Notes: generated by a model not told the origin, from the letters alone. 64,000 bases of DNA from Shewanella sp. VB17 (GCF_013248905.1 NZ_JABRVS010000001.1:2170001-2234000), one strand, 5' to 3'. Positions 16,683 to 26,730 are shown, counted from the stretch's first letter. Translations and numbers: made by a program.

Positions 16683-17700
16683 AGAGCGCTTTCCTGCTGA
16701 GAGGGTTCATGGCCGTGTGCAGCACTTCAATCATGATACTGAGGGTGATGATGCTTAAGGCAACGGCAAGTACACCGCCTTGAATAACCGTGTAGTCACG
16801 TTGATAGATACCTGAAACAAGCCAATTACCGACCCCCGGCCAGGAAAAAATGACCTCAACTATCATGGCATAACTTGCAAAAGCCCCTAACATCAAGCCT
16901 AAATTTTTAATAACAGGGATCACAGCATTCGGCAGTGCATGACGTAATACAATACGGTAAGTGTGCAGACCTCTGGCTTCAGCCGCTTTAATATAGGTTT
17001 GATCCATAATGGTTATCATGGCTGAGCGAGTGATCCTGACAACAACAGTGAAAGGCAATACCGCGAGCGTGATAGCGGGCAAGATAATGTGTAAAATCGC
17101 ATCGACAAAGGCCGAAGTACTGTAGGGCGAGTTAGAGATTAACGTGTCTATTAATACTAGGCCAGTGACGGGTTCTATTTCATACAGTAAATTCAGCCTG
17201 CCAGAGATGGGCAGCCAACCCAGCTGGACACCAAACCACAGCGATAAGGTCAATCCCAGCCAGAATACAGGAATAGAATAACCTGTGAGTGTGATAGCCA
17301 TGATGGTATGTTGCGTGATTTTATGTCGGCTCAGTGATGCGAGGACGCCCAAAGGCAGTCCTAACATGAGGGCTAAGGTGGCAGCGACACTGGCCAATTC
17401 GAATGAGGCGGGAAGTACCGAGGCAAGTTCATCTGCGACGGGGCGTTGCGAAGTTGCCGATATCCCTAGGTCGCCGCTAAGCCTTTGATATAAATAAGCG
17501 GTGAATTGATTAAAGGCGCTACTGCTTAATTTAAAATCAGCATCTATTTGTGCCATTTGTTGAACACTAGGAGACAAGATACCAGTGAGTGCGAACTCTT
17601 GTTCAACTGGGAAGTGTTTAGTGACCATAAATAAAACAGCAAATAATACTAAAGAGGTGGCTAAAAATAAATTAAGCCTGCGCATAAGATAACGTGCCAT
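16669..17700 (-). CDS. sapB: Peptide ABC transporter permease SapB
   Basis: 343 residues with an N-terminal membrane anchor (LNLFLATSLVLFAVLFMVTK), a periplasmic segment, and five further spans. The EAA motif reads IKAAEARGLHTYRIVLRHAL, typical of the DppB/OppB class. It pairs with SapC. The ATG shares one base with the sapA stop codon (TAATG), the tightest coupling in the operon. Confidence 0.95.
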   Translation of the reverse strand: MARYLMRRLNLFLATSLVLFAVLFMVTKHFPVEQEFALTGILSPSVQQMAQIDADFKLSSSAFNQFTAYLYQRLSGDLGISATSQRPVADELASVLPASFELASVAATLALMLGLPLGVLASLSRHKITQHTIMAITLTGYSIPVFWLGLTLSLWFGVQLGWLPISGRLNLLYEIEPVTGLVLIDTLISNSPYSTSAFVDAILHIILPAITLAVLPFTVVVRITRSAMITIMDQTYIKAAEARGLHTYRIVLRHALPNAVIPVIKNLGLMLGAFASYAMIVEVIFSWPGVGNWLVSGIYQRDYTVIQGGVLAVALSIITLSIMIEVLHTAMNPLSRKALYDSN

Positions 17701-19340
17701 TATCGCTCTCCCTCTAGCTTGTCAACTTGATTGGTGTCGGTGCCAGTAAATGAAATGCCGCCAAAGGGGTTCAATTTAACTTCGGTCACTCCTTTGTGCT
17801 TAAAAGCAAGCTTGGTGGCATGAGCCAATGGTAACATCGGGAGTTGTGAGGCAAAAATGGCCTCAGCTGCTTGATAGAATTTTTTACGTTCGTCGGTATT
17901 GGTGGTTGATCGTGCTTGAGCCAAAATCAAATCTAAATCAGGGTGGCACCAATGAGCACGATTACTGATAGTACTCATGGATGAACAACTGAGTATTGGG
18001 GTAAAGAAATTATCTGGATCGCTATTATCAGCCGTCCAGCCGATGAGCACTGAATCGTAGTCGTGTTGGGTGAGTTTCTGGTTAAAGACACTCCAGTCAT
18101 AACTGATAATGTTAGCGTTAACCCCAATGTTGGCCAGATCGGCTTGAATGAGTTCTGCTGTTTTTAACGCATTAGGGTTGTAAATTCGAGCAACCGGCAT
18201 TGCCCATATGTCCAAGTTTAAGTCGACGACTTTAGCTTCTTTCAGTAACCGCTTCGCTTCTTGAGGATCATAACGGATGATGGGTTTGTTTGCTGAATAT
18301 GCCCACGACATTGGCGGTAATAGACCTGTCGCCTTAACGGCTGTTTTTTGGTATACCGCCCGCAAGATATTATCTCTATCGACGGCATGGGCTAAGGCTC
18401 TTCTGACTCTGACATCATCAAAGGGGGGCTTTTGCGTATTAAATACCCAAAAGGCGACATTAAAACCAGGTTGTGAATCTATGACTAACTCATCGTGGGC
18501 TAACACCACCTCTAATTCTCCGGCCTTTGGCAGCGCTGATACAGTACAATCTCCCGTGATCAGTTTTTCTAGTCGCGAAGTACTTTTAGGGGTGATATCG
18601 AAAACCAACATTTCTGACTTAGGTAATGTCCGCCAATATTGATCATTACGATGGTAACGAATATAGCCATTTTTAACATATTTAACCAGTTTAAAGGGGC
18701 CTGTGCCAATCGGTGATCTGTCTATTTTTTCTTTCTCATCACGCTGGCTGAGCACTTGTGCATATTCTTCAGATAAAATAACTGCAAAACCCGATGCGAG
18801 ATTTGACAGAAAAGAAGCATCTTTACTCGTTAGGTGAAAAGCGACTTTATTCTCTGATATTTTTTCGATCAGGGTTATTTGTTTGTCGAAACCAATACTT
18901 TGAAAGAAAGGATAACCCGTTTTAGACACTTGATGATAAGGGTGATCAGTATCGATGATGCGATTAAAAGAAAATAACACATCATCAGCATTGAACTGCC
19001 GTGTGGGAGTAAAATCCTTGGATTGATGAAAATTAACTTCTTTACGCAAGGTGAAAGTATAAATGAGTTCATCGTCACTGATGTGCCACTGAGTGGCTAA
19101 AGAAGGTATGATCTGGCCCGATTTGGCGTCATAATTGACTAGGCGATTGTAGAGCTGCTGTGAGGTTGCATCGACCGTGGTGCCTGAAGTCACTAACTGA
19201 GGGTTAAAGGATTCAGGATTCCCTTCAGAGCAATACACTAAACCCGGAGGCACAAGCCTAGGGCCACAACCAACAAGGAGCCAACCGATACTGGTTAACA
19301 TGGCGTAATTAGACAGACGCTTTAGCAGCATTCTCATCAA
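17700..19340 (-). CDS. sapA: Peptide ABC transporter substrate-binding lipoprotein SapA
   Basis: 546 residues of the SBP-5 family. The N-terminus is a lipoprotein signal with lipobox LLVGC (Cys 25), so the mature protein would be lipid-anchored. The family signature reads near RQFNADDVLFSFNRI. The C-terminal region (PILSCSSMSTISNRAHWCHP) matches SapA/DppA-like proteins. It captures peptides, including antimicrobial peptides in the best-known relatives. First gene of sapABCDF. Confidence 0.95.
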   Translation of the reverse strand: MMRMLLKRLSNYAMLTSIGWLLVGCGPRLVPPGLVYCSEGNPESFNPQLVTSGTTVDATSQQLYNRLVNYDAKSGQIIPSLATQWHISDDELIYTFTLRKEVNFHQSKDFTPTRQFNADDVLFSFNRIIDTDHPYHQVSKTGYPFFQSIGFDKQITLIEKISENKVAFHLTSKDASFLSNLASGFAVILSEEYAQVLSQRDEKEKIDRSPIGTGPFKLVKYVKNGYIRYHRNDQYWRTLPKSEMLVFDITPKSTSRLEKLITGDCTVSALPKAGELEVVLAHDELVIDSQPGFNVAFWVFNTQKPPFDDVRVRRALAHAVDRDNILRAVYQKTAVKATGLLPPMSWAYSANKPIIRYDPQEAKRLLKEAKVVDLNLDIWAMPVARIYNPNALKTAELIQADLANIGVNANIISYDWSVFNQKLTQHDYDSVLIGWTADNSDPDNFFTPILSCSSMSTISNRAHWCHPDLDLILAQARSTTNTDERKKFYQAAEAIFASQLPMLPLAHATKLAFKHKGVTEVKLNPFGGISFTGTDTNQVDKLEGER

Positions 19341-20028
19341 GTATTCATTTATTCTGGATTTTGATCATCATTTTAACAGTGCTATGAACGGATGAGCAAT
19401 GCACATCGGGTATTTAATCTTAATTGGCATGATTAAGGTGCAGGTAACAAGTTGGAAATACCTTTTTAGCTTGGGTTCATTTGACTGGTTTGGTGTTTGG
19501 TCGGCTTGCTGATCACCATAGCAATATTGGTGTTAATTGCTTGCAGCAGGGCGATACCTCACTTGTCGGATAACAAGTTTCAAGTCTCTTTTTAGCTTGG
19601 GTTTATTGAGCAGGTTTGGTATTGGGTTAGCTTGCCAATGACCTAAGCAATATTGATGTCTAACGCCTGTCCGGCGAGAACTGTGCGAACACTTCTGTGA
19701 CACGCCACAAGCACAATCCATGTGGGCTCTACCGTGGCATCTGATGTGAATGGATTCACAAATGCCGTGATAACAGGGATGTTATAGAACGGCCATGCCA
19801 CCAACGGCCGCAGCTTCATCTACACCTGCTCTTATCAACAAGAGTAAAGCAAAGCATGGTTTCTTCGATTGAAGTTTTATGGTTGCTGACACGATTATGG
19901 ACACAAATGATTTAGTGGCATTACTTTAAACCGTGTCGACTAGATTAGAAAAAGTACCTTGGTTTATTCGAAACCCCTAATTATTTCCAAGTATTTGTAG
20001 ATGATTGCTCGATCTCAGTAATATACGA
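19341..20028. other. Intergenic region with two imperfect 95-bp repeats
   Basis: Nearly 690 bases without a credible gene. Two related copies lie at about 19447-19540 and 19572-19667. Both run from AACAAGTT through TTTTTAGCTTGGGTT and GGTTTGGT to AGCAATATTG and a GT(T/C)TAA(T/C) end. The following sequence is rich in short palindromic bits but shows no convincing terminator or promoter. It is probably a patchwork of old mobile-element pieces beside the Y1 transposase. Confidence 0.5.
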
Positions 20029-21051
20029 CTAAGGCGAGGGGTGAAGTGCATCGCTACAGGCCTTACCTTTGCACCATTGACCACTGTGATGCTGCCTTTT
20101 GAAGGCACACATGGCATCCCAGCGACCACTAATACCACTGTATTGGCGGCGAAACTCTTTTGCTGAGGTGATCCAGGCATCGGATGATATACCAAGTTCA
20201 TCAAGTAATTTAGGACGACTGGCGTCGATGAACCCTCTTTTGTCTGGCCTAATTGCTCTGCCAGTCCAATCGATAAGTTGTAAATAATCACAGAAATGAA
20301 ATGGGATCCCTGATTGAGGTGCTAAATGAGCTGCACCATCAAATTTGGCAAGGGGGTTGAGTCGCTCACTCGGGATGAGTGTTGATTCATCATTATTTGG
20401 TTTATCAGGTGTATTTAGCGCGTTAATGCGCTCCTGAATCGACGTATAATCAGAAGCTTGCAGTGTGTCGGCTATTCCTGCTCTGATAGGGTTTAAATCA
20501 ACATACATCATGCAGGCGAGTAGTGCTTGCTCATCAAGTAGAGCTTGTGACTTAAAGCGCCCTTCCCAGAAAGCCCCTTTACACTCATCTTCACGGTTGG
20601 ACCTACGGGCAATCTCTTCGTTTAGGCAGCGCATAAACCAGGATATGCTAGATAAACGCTCGTGCCACTCAGTCAGTAAACCATCAAGAAGTATCCGCTC
20701 TCCTTCAATCAAAGCGTCACCATTCATGTATTTAGTGGCTACATCATGGCCCTTGGTAATCTGGCACCATCGGGTAATTATTTCACGGTGGCTCAAAGAC
20801 TTGGCTTTATCCATGTCAATGTTAAGCACTAAATGGTAGTGATTGTTCATTACCGCATAAGCGCATATATCAATACAAAATATGTTCGAAAGCGCTTTGA
20901 TTTTATCGACAATCCAGCCGCGACGATGCTCATAACTTTTCCCAGTGAGCTTATCTTCCCCACATAGGTAGGCCCTTCTTACACAACGATTTATTATGTG
21001 ATAAAACGGCGTTGATTCTGCATCAATGAGGGTTCTTCTAGCTGACGTCAT
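20029..21051 (-). CDS. Y1 (HUH) transposase, REP-associated type
   Basis: 340 residues from the ATG at 21051; six more upstream codons are open but absent from the paralogues. The HUH metal motif is His71-Tyr72-His73 within AYAVMNNHYHLVLNID. A candidate catalytic tyrosine lies in CMMYVDLNPIRAG, the helix that carries it in Y1 enzymes. FWEGRFKSQALLDEQALLAC is also conserved with the copy at 48992. Y1 enzymes move DNA as single strands using hairpins at the ends. The gene is intact. Confidence 0.88.
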   Translation of the reverse strand: MTSARRTLIDAESTPFYHIINRCVRRAYLCGEDKLTGKSYEHRRGWIVDKIKALSNIFCIDICAYAVMNNHYHLVLNIDMDKAKSLSHREIITRWCQITKGHDVATKYMNGDALIEGERILLDGLLTEWHERLSSISWFMRCLNEEIARRSNREDECKGAFWEGRFKSQALLDEQALLACMMYVDLNPIRAGIADTLQASDYTSIQERINALNTPDKPNNDESTLIPSERLNPLAKFDGAAHLAPQSGIPFHFCDYLQLIDWTGRAIRPDKRGFIDASRPKLLDELGISSDAWITSAKEFRRQYSGISGRWDAMCAFKRQHHSGQWCKGKACSDALHPSP

Positions 21052-21135
21052 GATCGTTATCCTGAACAATACGTAGTTGAAGTAACGTAAAGGCTAGTAG
21101 AGGATATGCTAAAGCACAAAAGATTTGGCTGTCCC
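21052..21135 (-). repeat. Element end upstream of the Y1 transposase
   Basis: On the minus strand it begins GGGACAGCCAAATCTTTTG and passes CTCTACTAGCCTTTACG before the start codon. It aligns with the blocks upstream of the copies at 6394 and 48992, so it is the conserved left end of this element type. Confidence 0.7.
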
Positions 21136-21190
21136 AACTTTATTCCCTAGATAAATCACCAATAAAGCCAAATCGAAGAGACACCTTTTC

Positions 21191-21320
21191 TTGAAATTAA
21201 CAGGTGTAGATACGGCTGCGAGTTTCCAAAACATGGACGTTTTGGTAAAGCCTTCATGGACGAATTGACGGCGTTTCGCAGAAGTAGCTGCACATAAGCA
21301 CGCTGCAAGCGATAGATAAC
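21191..21320 (+). repeat. Dispersed repeat, short copy
   Basis: TTGAAATTAACAGGTGTAGA, then CGGCTG(C)GAG, GCAGAAGTAGCTGCACATAA and GCAAGCGATAGATAA match, in the same order and strand, the longer copy at 21869-22120. The two copies flank the truncated nitronate monooxygenase. No protein was recognised in either. Confidence 0.6.
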
Positions 21321-21409
21321 CATGAAGTTTAGACCTTGAATCACCTACCAGATACCAATATAACCTCGACCACAACAATAAATGTAATTAGCCTTCATTC
21401 GAAGGCCAA

Positions 21410-21843
21410 CTAACTTTGGGGCATAAATGTATTGGCATACTCTTCAATCATCTGATCAATCAGTGTGTCACAATCTGGCGTATCAAATATCCCAGCCACA
21501 CCATGCCCTGCAGACCACACATCTTGCCAAGCTTTGGATGAATCACTCCCCGTTGGGGTTAACTTAGCCCCAAAATTCACACTACCAGGCTCCAACAACG
21601 CCTGCATGTCGTAACCCGCTGCTGCTAAGCTTTGTTTCATAAAATTTGAATGTACCCCTGTCACCGCTGGCGTATGAATAATATCTGTCGATATTGCATC
21701 AATGATCATCTGTTGATGACCTTGAGGAGCTCGGCTTTGCAGCGTGTTAATAAAACGGGTACCGACATAGTCCAAATCGGCCCCCATGAGTTCTGCTGCA
21801 CGCACTTGCTCCCCTCGATTAATACAGCCACCAAAGAAAGAGA
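21410..21843 (-). pseudogene. Truncated nitronate monooxygenase (C-terminal fragment)
   Basis: Reads PISFFGGCINRGEQVRAAEL then MGADLDYVGTRFINTL, the C-terminal half of an FMN-dependent nitronate monooxygenase (2-nitropropane dioxygenase family), ending with EEYANTFMPQS and a stop. The N-terminal half, including most of the FMN-binding barrel, is missing. The break at 21843 coincides with a GGGACAGGCATAACTTTAT motif, the element end seen beside the fabV fragments. An internal ATG gives a 131-aa frame, but function is unlikely. Confidence 0.8.
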
Positions 21844-21844
21844 T

Positions 21845-22120
21845 GGGACAGGCATAACTTTATCTTGCTTGAAATAATAGGTATAGATTCGGCTGTGAGC
21901 TTTCAAAACAGGGTGAGGTATCACGAAGTTATCCTCTCCGAACGAGAGGCTGGGATGCCGAACTGGCCGTTAAATATGGACCTTGTTTGTTTTGGCAGAG
22001 CCCACACGGAAGTGCTTGCGTCGTCTCGCAGAAGTGTCTGCACATAAGGTCATTCTTAGGCATCCAGCCTTCACGACATTGGTGCATCCTTGCACGGCAC
22101 ACGCAGCAAGCGATAGATTC
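21845..22120 (+). repeat. Putative non-autonomous element with Y1-type end
   Basis: Begins GGGACAGGCATAACTTTAT exactly where the nitronate monooxygenase gene breaks, then continues into the long copy of the repeat seen at 21191-21320 and ends near GCAGCAAGCGATAGATTCGC. No transposase gene lies inside, so it could be a MITE-like passenger moved by the Y1 enzymes in this genome. The right end is not defined. Confidence 0.5.
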
Positions 22121-22131
22121 GCTAACTCATG

Positions 22132-23028
22132 TCAATTTTGATCATTGGCGTGACTTTGAAATAAGAAAGGGTAAATACTTGCTTGTAATTGACTGATAAA
22201 TAAACCCAGTAAGATACATACTGCGGCCAATACTTGCACTAAAGTAATGGCCTCTTGGTAGAACCAATACCCCGCTAGTATGGCAAAAACAGGTACTAGT
22301 AATGTCATAGGAGCCACGCTAGAAAGGTCATACTTCAGGATCATTTTATTCCATAACCAATAGCCGAATAAGGTGGTAGGGTAGGCTTGAAATAGTGCCG
22401 AGAACAGGGCTGATACATTTAAATCCCGTGGTAAGTTGGTCATGACTTCCATTCCATGGGTTAGTACGGCAAGTAGCAACAAAGGTAGTGGGGCAAACAA
22501 CATGGCCCATAAGTTAAAGGCAAAGATAGATCGGGTATTGGCACGTTTAACAATGAGGCCATTAATACTCCAAAATAGAGAGGCAACTAATACCAATACC
22601 CCACCTTTAAGAGACACGTTACCCCCTTGTTCTTGCATGATAAGAACAAGACCAATAAGTGCTAAAGCTGCCCCTGAAAGTTTATTAAAACTGAGTTTTT
22701 CATTAAGAAAAAAGTAGCCAATAAAAAGGCTGGATACCACGCTCATATCTAACAGTAGTGATGCCATACCGGAGGAAGTACCTGAATCGATAGCCAATGT
22801 GGTGAGGCCCCAGACTCCAATGCCAAACGTTAGGCCATAACTGATGAGATAGCGCCACTTAACATCAGGTTTTTTAATAAAAAAAATAAGGGGGAAAACA
22901 GCAAAAGTGAAACGTAATGCAGTCAGTAAGATGGGGTCAATGTTATTCACGCCGAGTTTAATCACGCTAAAGTTAACTCCCCAAAGGGCCATTAGGGCGG
23001 TGAGTAGGCATAGATCGCGTTTTTTCAT
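22132..23028 (-). CDS. EamA/DMT-family transporter
   Basis: About 298 residues with ten hydrophobic helices in two EamA repeats. The first opens LCLLTALMALWGVNFSVIKL and the second LKGGVLVLVASLFWSINGLI. It is an inner-membrane exporter of metabolites or amino acids; the substrate cannot be read. I prefer the ATG at 23028 (MKKRDLC) over one six codons upstream. It is divergent from a MocR regulator, a common pairing in which the regulator controls the exporter. Confidence 0.88.
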   Translation of the reverse strand: MKKRDLCLLTALMALWGVNFSVIKLGVNNIDPILLTALRFTFAVFPLIFFIKKPDVKWRYLISYGLTFGIGVWGLTTLAIDSGTSSGMASLLLDMSVVSSLFIGYFFLNEKLSFNKLSGAALALIGLVLIMQEQGGNVSLKGGVLVLVASLFWSINGLIVKRANTRSIFAFNLWAMLFAPLPLLLLAVLTHGMEVMTNLPRDLNVSALFSALFQAYPTTLFGYWLWNKMILKYDLSSVAPMTLLVPVFAILAGYWFYQEAITLVQVLAAVCILLGLFISQLQASIYPFLFQSHANDQN

Positions 23029-23168
23029 AGTATGTCCCTTATTCATAAGCTTGTTTCAGTTGCCAAAGTATAATGAATTAATCATTAGGGATGCAGATTC
23101 AATTTTTGACAAAAAGTAGAGTACAATTTAAGTGATAATGCGTGGCTTAACCGAATGAGGAATACCTT

Positions 23169-24581
23169 TTGACGCTCTATGAATCTCTTGCAAATGAATA
23201 TATTGAAACCATTAAGGCGCAGCGCTTGCCCTTAGGCAGTCGCTTACCTGCGTTGAGAGTGCTTGCTAAGCAACATAATGTCAGTTTGACGACAGCGACT
23301 AGGGCCTATGATTTCTTAATGCAACATGGCTGGATTTATGCGCGGCCCCAGGCCGGTTATTTTGTGGCTAATACGTTAGAGCAAGATGGGCTTCCTCAAT
23401 TAACGGCTTTACAAAGCGAATCTCGCGATCCTAAACAGTATTCTCCATCTTTGGGTTATAACGCCAGTTCCGAGTTTTTTAGTCCCCTTGGCACGTCGAT
23501 GATAGCGCCGGAGTTACAGCCGACAAAAGCCCTGCAAAGATGCATTAAACGAGTCACTTCACGTCATCATAAAAGTTTATTTTGTTACCCAGATCCCCAA
23601 GGGGAAGCCTCGTTAAGACAGGCAATCGCAGAGCACTTTCGAACCGACCATTTTGCTTTTTCAGCCAAGAACTTGGTGATCACCAATGGTTGTATTGACG
23701 CGGTACGCATTGCGATAGAAACCCTCACTCAGGTTGGCGATACCATCGCAATAAGCTCTCCTTGTTTTAGTGGGTTATTAGACTTGCTGGTGGTCTTATC
23801 ACGTAAAATCATCGAAATCCCCTGTTCTGAGGATGGTGTAGACTTGGTTTTTTATGAGCGCTGTTTACAGGAATCACGTATTCACGCGAGTTTGTTTAGC
23901 ACTTCTCATATGAATCCTAGTGGTTGTTCACTACCTATTGAGCAAAAGCAGCAACTGGCTAGCTTGGCGAATCAATATCAGGTGCCTATGATAGAGGATG
24001 ATGTCTATATCGAATTGTCTCATCAGGGAAAACCGCCATTACCCGCTAAATATTGGGATAAAGAGGGTTATATTGTCTGGTGTGGCTCTTTTTCCAAAAC
24101 GCTCGCTGCGGGTTTACGTTTAGGCTGGTGCTTACCTGGACGCTATCTTGCTGATTATATAAAGCAACATGCCGTTACTTGTTTTGGAGTCAATGGGCTG
24201 ATGCAATTAAGCTTGGCTGAGTTTATTCACTCAGGGGAATATCGTTGTCATGTGAATAGAATAAGGCAGCAGCTTAATTTGCAAATTTATGCCTATAGGG
24301 CTTTTTTAATGGCAAATCTACCAGCTGATACCAGGATTAGCTTGCCAGAGGGAGGCATGGTGCTTTGGTTACAAATACCGGGTATCGATGCCTTTAAGTT
24401 AGAAACTGAAGCCAATAAACAAGAAGTGGATATTCGCAGTGGTATCAGCTTTAGCACCCATGATGCTTACCTAGATTGCATTCGAATAAATTGTGGCTGG
24501 CCCTTGACTTATAGTGATGATAAAACCAGTGCTTATCAACAATTAATACGATTATGTTGGCTAATTAAAACAACAGGCTAA
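23169..24581 (+). CDS. MocR-type regulator (GntR helix-turn-helix fused to aminotransferase fold)
   Basis: 470 residues. The N-terminal 75 residues are a GntR winged helix (LPLGSRLPALRVLAKQHNVS, then TTATRAYDFLMQHGWIYARP). From about 110 a fold-type I aminotransferase domain follows, with PLP lysine in CGSFSKTLAAGLRLGW. These proteins use PLP as a sensor; known targets include amine and vitamin B6 metabolism. The start is a TTG at 23169 after GAGGAATACC. The 140-bp divergent spacer to the EamA gene probably holds the operator. Confidence 0.9.
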   Translation: MTLYESLANEYIETIKAQRLPLGSRLPALRVLAKQHNVSLTTATRAYDFLMQHGWIYARPQAGYFVANTLEQDGLPQLTALQSESRDPKQYSPSLGYNASSEFFSPLGTSMIAPELQPTKALQRCIKRVTSRHHKSLFCYPDPQGEASLRQAIAEHFRTDHFAFSAKNLVITNGCIDAVRIAIETLTQVGDTIAISSPCFSGLLDLLVVLSRKIIEIPCSEDGVDLVFYERCLQESRIHASLFSTSHMNPSGCSLPIEQKQQLASLANQYQVPMIEDDVYIELSHQGKPPLPAKYWDKEGYIVWCGSFSKTLAAGLRLGWCLPGRYLADYIKQHAVTCFGVNGLMQLSLAEFIHSGEYRCHVNRIRQQLNLQIYAYRAFLMANLPADTRISLPEGGMVLWLQIPGIDAFKLETEANKQEVDIRSGISFSTHDAYLDCIRINCGWPLTYSDDKTSAYQQLIRLCWLIKTTG

Positions 24582-24643
24582 TATTTATCAGTTGATCGAT
24601 GCTTTTGATGGGATAAAAGCATCATCAGCTAGCAATATAAAGT

Positions 24644-25210
24644 TTAGTGTTTCGAAAAATGTGGATTTATTAATCCGTAAGCATAACTATCGTACCAAAT
24701 GTCATTCAGAAAATGATCAGATTTAAATTCACCTTCACGATGTAAGCCTATTTTACCCATTACTTTCCAACTACCAATATTATCAGTTGCGCAATGGGCG
24801 ACAATCTTCTTTACACCCACGTTATTGAGTAGGAAATTAACGATGGCGTGGCCAGCTTCGGTGACATAACCTCTTCTACCAAATTGCTTTAAAATTAAAT
24901 AGCCAATTTCAAAGCGTTGGTCGGTTATACTATCGAGCTTAAAGCCGATAGTGCCCATAAAGTTGTTTGAGTTGTTTTCATGAATATTTAATGCTATCCA
25001 ATGACCTTCTTTACCATCAAAAGGTTTAATGCGGTCAAGGAATTTATTATTGATTTCTTCGTCCGATAAAATAGGGCCAATATATTTCATTAGTTCAACA
25101 TCGGTCTGTAATAAACTAAAGTGATTAAGATCAGTGACGGTCATCAGTGAGAGTGTTAAGCGCTTAGTGATTATCGTGAGGTTTTCTGGCGTGATCGCGG
25201 ATAAATTCAT
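24644..25210 (-). CDS. GNAT N-acetyltransferase, RimJ/RimL-like
   Basis: 188 residues of the GNAT fold. The acetyl-CoA pyrophosphate loop is QFGRRGYVTEAGHAIVNFL, preceded by the strand FEIGYLIL. The last strand includes IGLHREGEFK. RimJ/RimL-like enzymes acetylate N-terminal amino groups of proteins, but this subgroup is broad and the target is unknown. It is a monocistronic unit. Confidence 0.88.
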   Translation of the reverse strand: MNLSAITPENLTIITKRLTLSLMTVTDLNHFSLLQTDVELMKYIGPILSDEEINNKFLDRIKPFDGKEGHWIALNIHENNSNNFMGTIGFKLDSITDQRFEIGYLILKQFGRRGYVTEAGHAIVNFLLNNVGVKKIVAHCATDNIGSWKVMGKIGLHREGEFKSDHFLNDIWYDSYAYGLINPHFSKH

Positions 25211-25538
25211 GGGTACTAGCTCGTTAAAATGATGAATAAAAATATAAATTATTTAAAAGGTTTTGACATCAAACGTCAAACTATAGTTAGGTTTAAATCT
25301 ATAAAAAAAATAATTTAACCACCGCTACGAATGACGCTAAGGCTCAATATATCATCGATGGAAGTGCAGTGGCCATAAAAAGATAAAGTGGCATTATAAA
25401 GAACGTATAACCAAGGTTTCACAACCAATATTAAAAAGAGGATTGTAGATACCATTAACCAATAAATATGTGTCAAGCTATAACCGCTGTTGCTAACCAA
25501 TATACCAATAAGATTTTCATTTGAAGGCGATGCAGGCG
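25211..25538. other. Spacer between the GNAT gene and pspF
   Basis: About 330 AT-rich bases. A minus-strand frame at 25315-25500 would encode a 61-aa peptide with one hydrophobic stretch, but it needs a TTG start without a good ribosome-binding site, so I do not call it. Nothing else is recognised. Confidence 0.5.
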
Positions 25539-26609
25539 CTATGTTTTATCTAACAAATTATATTTCTTTAATATTCCCCTTAATTGATGGTAGCTCAGGC
25601 CTAATAGTTCGGCGGTTTTCTTTTGGTTGTATAAACCAGCCTCTAACGCTTGCTGCAATAAGGTGATTTCAAGCCCTTCACAATGGGTTTTAAAGTCGAG
25701 CGGGAAATGAGGGAGCTTGGTGGGTGAGAGAGACGGCGTTGTGCTGGTGGCATCCTCGACGGTGCACGGTGCTGAGTTAGTGTATGGCAGCTGTCGTGTT
25801 AAGGTTTTGACACGATTTGTCGGGCGGTAAGGCGAAGCAAAAGGATCGATAACAATGTGCTTAATCGCTGTGGAAGACTCAGCATTACGATAAACACTGC
25901 GTTCTACCACATTTTTCAATTCACGAATGTTACCCGGCCAAGGGTAGTCCATTAACTGTTGCATTGCTGCAGGACTGAAGCCCTCAAATAATTTGAGCTT
26001 AAGTTGTCTGGCCATGCCGACGGCAAAATATTCAGCAAGTGGCATAATATCTTCACTGCGATGGCGCAGCGGGGGTAAAGTAATGACATCGAAGGCTAAA
26101 CGGTCGAGTAGATCAGCTCGAAACTCACCAGCGTCTGCTAAAGAGGGCAAATCTTCATTGGCAGCACAGATAAGTCTCACATCGGTCTGGACGGTTTTAC
26201 TGCCACCGACACGCTCAAATTCGCCGTATTCAATAACACGTAATAGCTTTTCTTGGATCAGACCTGTGGTGTTGGCAAGTTCATCAATAAACAGTGTGCC
26301 GCCGTCAGCACGTTCAAAGCGTCCCTGATGTTTTTTATTTGCGCCAGTAAATGCGCCAGCATCGTGGCCAAAGAGCTCACTTTCGAGTAAATTCTCACTT
26401 AACGATGAACAATTGAGTTTAATAAAGCTTTGCTCCCAACGCTGCGATAAGAAGTGCAGACGTTCGGCAATTAACTCTTTACCTGTTCCTCGTTCACCTA
26501 TGATAAGTACAGGTTTAGACAGAGGCGCGACTTGAGACACATGCTCTAGCACTTCTAATAGTGCATTGGATTGACCAATAAGGTTGTCTTGCTGAAATTG
26601 ATTTTCCAC
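25539..26609 (-). CDS. pspF: Psp operon transcriptional activator PspF
   Basis: 356 residues, a sigma-54 enhancer-binding protein without an N-terminal sensory domain, as is usual for PspF. The AAA+ domain starts at once: Walker A GERGTGKE (38-45), the sigma-54-contacting GAFTGA loop near 85, and a Walker B region near GGTLFIDELAN. The Fis-type C-terminal helix-turn-helix reads NQKKTAELLGLSYHQLRGIL. It is held inactive by PspA and is divergent from pspA. Confidence 0.96.
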   Translation of the reverse strand: MENQFQQDNLIGQSNALLEVLEHVSQVAPLSKPVLIIGERGTGKELIAERLHFLSQRWEQSFIKLNCSSLSENLLESELFGHDAGAFTGANKKHQGRFERADGGTLFIDELANTTGLIQEKLLRVIEYGEFERVGGSKTVQTDVRLICAANEDLPSLADAGEFRADLLDRLAFDVITLPPLRHRSEDIMPLAEYFAVGMARQLKLKLFEGFSPAAMQQLMDYPWPGNIRELKNVVERSVYRNAESSTAIKHIVIDPFASPYRPTNRVKTLTRQLPYTNSAPCTVEDATSTTPSLSPTKLPHFPLDFKTHCEGLEITLLQQALEAGLYNQKKTAELLGLSYHQLRGILKKYNLLDKT

Positions 26610-26730
26610 AGTAAATGTTAGTCTTTTACGCTAATAGTTGGTGAAAATAATAATAAGTCGCCCTGTTAATAAAAGAAAGAAAAAGTTACTATTATAACTA
26701 ACGTATTGTATTTTATAAGTTGTTAAAGGT

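Noticed and set aside
19447..19667. Integron attC interpretation of the two ~95-bp repeats
   Set aside because: Consensus core pairs are incomplete and no integron integrase or cassette array is present.
25315..25500. 61-codon minus-strand frame with one hydrophobic stretch
   Set aside because: Requires a TTG start with no ribosome-binding site.
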